64,000 bases of DNA from Prevotella sp. (GTDB lineage: Bacteria > Bacteroidota > Bacteroidia > Bacteroidales > Dysgonomonadaceae): assembly GCA_031271965.1 (NCBI GenBank), contig JAISUS010000028.1:1-64000 (forward strand), given 5' to 3'. This document shows positions 61,780 to 64,000 of this stretch, piece after piece; the first letter of the stretch is position 1; every line of letters begins with the position of its first letter. The notes beneath the pieces are model-generated. The model did no database searches, was not told where the DNA came from, and saw only the letters and a program-made list of their open reading frames with translations. The position numbers and the translations under genes are program-made.

Positions 61780-62907
61780 TTAGAATCCGATCTGAAGTTG
61801 GGCATATATTGTGTTCATGTCTTTGTCGCCCCACTTTTTTGAATAGTTTGAATGAACGTAGTTTAATTGTACGCGGCATTGAGGATAAAAATAATAATTT
61901 AATCCGACAGTATAATCAATTACCTCACTATTAACATCTTTATTTCTATTGTAATAGTCTACTTTGGCTAATGCATTCAGTCTCTTCGGTAGCAAGTAAT
62001 AGAGAGCCATCCCGTAGAGTCCTTCTTTTTCGATACCGCCGTCATTTGCCTTTACCCATTCAGCTCTTGCATTGAATCTTTCAGATTTGTAGTCGGTACT
62101 AACTATCCAACGGTTACGCACATGATTGTCAGCAGGGTTGGTACCTATTGCATAAGTTGCTTGTCCGAAATATGCTCCTCCTCCTATACGAAGACCTTTT
62201 ACCGGTTGAATCAATAGTGTTCCTGCGAAATCTTTCGTGTTATTTTTTTCTCCGGTGGTAACGCCCATGCCCTGAAACATACCAAGTGAATATTGAATAA
62301 GGCTATAATCATTCATCGGTGCCAACTCTCCGGAAAACTGTACTCCGGCATCGCGCCCGAAATTATTTTTCCCATTTTGTTTATTCAATACATCATCCTC
62401 TGTGGCGTATCCAAATAGATTAGATATCGTTCTTGAATAAGCAACTGTTTCCAGTGTGGCAGGTACATATTGGCTTTCCAGTGTAACAGGAACTTTGAAT
62501 TGACCTAATTTGAAGTTAAATTCTTTGGCAGCAGTCCATTCTCCCCAAAATTCCTGGACAGATGGATTTACAAATTCGAGTAAGAAACCATATCTGAAAG
62601 AGTCATTCAATTTTCCACTAACCGAAAGAAAGAGATTCTTTGGCTTAAAGTCATGTTTGATGTTTCCTACATCTGAATATTTGTACATAAGCTGTCCGTT
62701 TCCGCCAAATTGCATGTAAGGAGTATTGAAAGCATTTCTTACTTTCTCTATGGTACTTTTTTGCTCTACCTTTTTCAGTTGGTCTGCTTCCGCTTGTGTG
62801 AGAACATTCTTTTCAACCAATTTTTTTAGAAGTTCGTTATTCGACTCTTGTCCATAGACTAATATGCAAGAAATAAAAGTGAATATTAAGATTGATATTT
62901 TCTTCAT
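61780..62907 (-). CDS. OprO/OprP-like porin, first gene of the nrf operon
   Basis: This 375-residue outer-membrane porin has a signal peptide (KKISILIFTFISCILVYGQ), a short coiled-coil N-terminal part (LLKKLVEKNVLTQAEADQLK) and then about 16 strands of beta-barrel ending in QLQIGF with a terminal phenylalanine. It resembles phosphate-selective porins O/P. It precedes nrfH by 26 bases and is the first gene of the operon, so it may admit nitrite, or another anion used under the same conditions; the substrate is inference. Confidence 0.88.
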   Translation of the reverse strand: MKKISILIFTFISCILVYGQESNNELLKKLVEKNVLTQAEADQLKKVEQKSTIEKVRNAFNTPYMQFGGNGQLMYKYSDVGNIKHDFKPKNLFLSVSGKLNDSFRYGFLLEFVNPSVQEFWGEWTAAKEFNFKLGQFKVPVTLESQYVPATLETVAYSRTISNLFGYATEDDVLNKQNGKNNFGRDAGVQFSGELAPMNDYSLIQYSLGMFQGMGVTTGEKNNTKDFAGTLLIQPVKGLRIGGGAYFGQATYAIGTNPADNHVRNRWIVSTDYKSERFNARAEWVKANDGGIEKEGLYGMALYYLLPKRLNALAKVDYYNRNKDVNSEVIDYTVGLNYYFYPQCRVQLNYVHSNYSKKWGDKDMNTIYAQLQIGF

Positions 62908-62960
62908 GGCCGCTTGTATTTTAAGTGTTTATCCGATGCATAAGTAATAGTTCGATAACA

Positions 62961-62978
62961 TGTTAATACAAATTAACA
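62961..62978. promoter_or_regulatory. Palindrome upstream of the nrf operon
   Basis: TGTTAAT and ATTAACA form a perfect seven-base inverted repeat around ACAA, about 55 bases before the porin start codon; TAACATGTTA overlaps its left edge. The form suits a CRP/FNR-type regulator, such as those that control nitrogen-oxide respiration. Confidence 0.5.
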
Positions 62979-62984
62979 TCATAT

Positions 62985-63016
62985 ACAAAACAAAAAGTGT
63001 AACAAAAGTTACACTT
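62985..63016 (-). terminator. Hairpin after the LytTR gene, AAGTGTAAC/GTTACACTT
   Basis: A perfect nine-base stem around AAAA, followed leftward by TTTTTGTTTTG. This makes a good terminator for the two-component operon. Its GTAAC-N4-GTTAC core also looks like an operator and lies 90-110 bases upstream of the nrf operon, so it may have a second role. Confidence 0.8.
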
Positions 63017-63055
63017 CTCAAATATTTTAATAAATAATGATTGCGAAAAACGGTT

Positions 63056-63769
63056 TCAGAAGAAGTGCTTATTCAGAAATTCCAGAAACTTAGATTTGTA
63101 TGATTCCGATACAGGTATATATTCTTTGCCGAATACAATGCAATTACGTTCTATGGTTTTTATCTTATCCAGATTAACAATAAAGGAGCGGTGTACCCGC
63201 ATAAATTGTTTGTCAGGAAGTTTCTCTTCTAAAGACTGCATACTCATCAGCGAACTGATAGGTTCCTTTACATTTTCTAAATGGAACTTAACATAGTCTT
63301 TCTGATTTTCAATATATAGAATGTCTTCAAACTGAATTTTTTCCATTCTGTAACCGGACTTTATAAAAATACGAGTAGCAGTTGCAGTTTCGTTATTCTC
63401 ATTATTTTTCAACTTAAACCATTCCTGAGCTTTGTTTACTGCCTGTAAAAACTCAATATAATTTATTGGCTTTAGAAGATAGTCCAGAGCATTGAGGCGA
63501 AAACCTTCAACTGCGTATTGGTTATATGCTGTGGTAAATATAATACGAGTGGATGATGGTATTGTCTTAGAAAATTCGAGCCCTGTTATTTGAGGCATAT
63601 TGATGTCTAGAAAAATCACATCAATATTTTTCTCGTTAATTGTACTGATTGCCGGCAGTGCGTTGTCAAAGGTATCTATCAATTCCAAGAAAGGTGTTTT
63701 CTGCACATAAGACTTTAATAAGTCAATAGCCAAAGGCTCGTCGTCGATAATAATACATTTCAGAATCAT
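63056..63769 (-). CDS. LytTR-type response regulator
   Basis: This 237-residue regulator has a receiver domain (about 1-120, phosphorylation site Asp55 in FLDINMP, plus Lys in LLKPINY) and a LytTR DNA-binding domain (about 135-237, EDILYIENQKDYVKF and MRVHRSFIVNLDKI). It overlaps its kinase gene by four bases. Neighbouring genes are the nrf operon, but nothing in the sequence links them directly. Confidence 0.94.
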   Translation of the reverse strand: MILKCIIIDDEPLAIDLLKSYVQKTPFLELIDTFDNALPAISTINEKNIDVIFLDINMPQITGLEFSKTIPSSTRIIFTTAYNQYAVEGFRLNALDYLLKPINYIEFLQAVNKAQEWFKLKNNENNETATATRIFIKSGYRMEKIQFEDILYIENQKDYVKFHLENVKEPISSLMSMQSLEEKLPDKQFMRVHRSFIVNLDKIKTIERNCIVFGKEYIPVSESYKSKFLEFLNKHFF

Positions 63770-64000
63770 AGTTGCTTAGTAAGGTCTATACGTAATAGAG
63801 CGAAGAAGCTATTAGTCCTTCTTTCTATTATAAATTCATGTTTGTTAGGATATAATAATTCCAGCCGTTTTGATAGATTTGCCAATCCAATGCCAGAGCC
63901 GGGTGATTCGATATTCTTTGCTTTTTTGAAATAACTGTTTTCTACAGTGCAAATAACACCTTTTCCTGATTCCACCAGTATACTGATGTCTATAAAACTG
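63766..64000 (-). CDS. LytS/YehU-like histidine kinase, 5' end missing
   Basis: Only the last 78 residues are in the window; the frame is open to the right edge. Visible is the glycine box of the ATPase domain, ESPGSGIGLANLSKRLELLY, in the form typical of LytS-type kinases that pair with LytTR regulators. The membrane sensor part lies outside the window. Confidence 0.88.
   Translation of the reverse strand, partial: SFIDISILVESGKGVICTVENSYFKKAKNIESPGSGIGLANLSKRLELLYPNKHEFIIERRTNSFFALLRIDLTKQL

Noticed and set aside
1-64000. CRISPR arrays, tRNA or rRNA genes, insertion sequences, integrases, toxin-antitoxin pairs
   Set aside because: I looked for regularly spaced repeats, tRNA-like cloverleaf ends, transposase or recombinase motifs and small toxin-like gene pairs and found none. 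The only tandem repeats are those listed before rubrerythrin and between the rightward permeases.

Overview
The window looks like a chromosomal segment from a low-GC, facultatively or strictly anaerobic Bacteroidales bacterium, most like Dysgonomonas or a near relative. This is an inference from several things: -7 boxes of the Bacteroidetes form TAnnTTTG, the rarity of Shine-Dalgarno sequences, Bacteroidetes-type small families (DUF2582, DUF4421), many envelope genes, and anaerobic enzymes (class III ribonucleotide reductase, NrfHA, rubrerythrin). I saw no tRNA, rRNA, CRISPR array, insertion sequence or phage gene. The left edge cuts an M16 peptidase and the right edge cuts a sensor kinase.

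Layout. 1-3.7 kb: M16 peptidase, then a MarR regulator and a small membrane protein transcribed leftward from a strong palindrome. 3.7-7.3 kb: an adenosylcobalamin riboswitch controlling nrdDG. 7.4-13 kb: an RND tripartite pump (adaptor, pump, TolC). 13-24.3 kb, leftward: a nine-gene MacB-type operon made of adaptor, ATPase, four permeases in an alternating duplicated array plus the relic of a fifth, TolC, an NtrC-family response regulator and its histidine kinase. 24.6-30.4 kb, rightward and divergent: a second MacB-type operon (ATPase, two permeases, adaptor, TolC). The two operons share a 306-base control region with a perfect TGTCCG-N4-CGGACA palindrome, the best candidate site for the cis-encoded NtrC-like regulator.

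30.5-33.4 kb: a short MarR regulator and a four-domain sulfur-transfer flavoprotein (CoA-disulfide-reductase-like, rhodanese, TusA, DsrE-like). 33.5-41.7 kb: an outer-membrane protein, a GH25 muramidase with an S41 lipoprotein peptidase, a MaeB malic enzyme, a SulP transporter and a rubrerythrin whose leader is a 16-base tandem repeat. 41.7-44.8 kb: a DUF2089/YIP1/hydrolase operon and a glycosyltransferase. 45-51.6 kb: a complete YbhGFSR-like ABC-2 exporter with TolC and TetR. 51.8-57.4 kb: pseudouridine synthase, S9 peptidase, a small winged-helix protein, outer-membrane phospholipase A and a TetR regulator. 57.5-62.9 kb, leftward: porin, nrfH, nrfA, resB and ccsA, a respiratory nitrite-to-ammonia operon carrying its own cytochrome c assembly genes. 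63-64 kb: a LytTR response regulator and its kinase.

The dominant theme is envelope export: four independent tripartite systems with four separate TolC proteins lie within about 44 kb, each with different regulation. The second theme is anaerobic and redox physiology. The most unusual items are the alternating MacB permease array with its decayed fifth copy and shared palindrome, the B12 riboswitch on a B12-independent reductase, and the four-domain sulfur protein.
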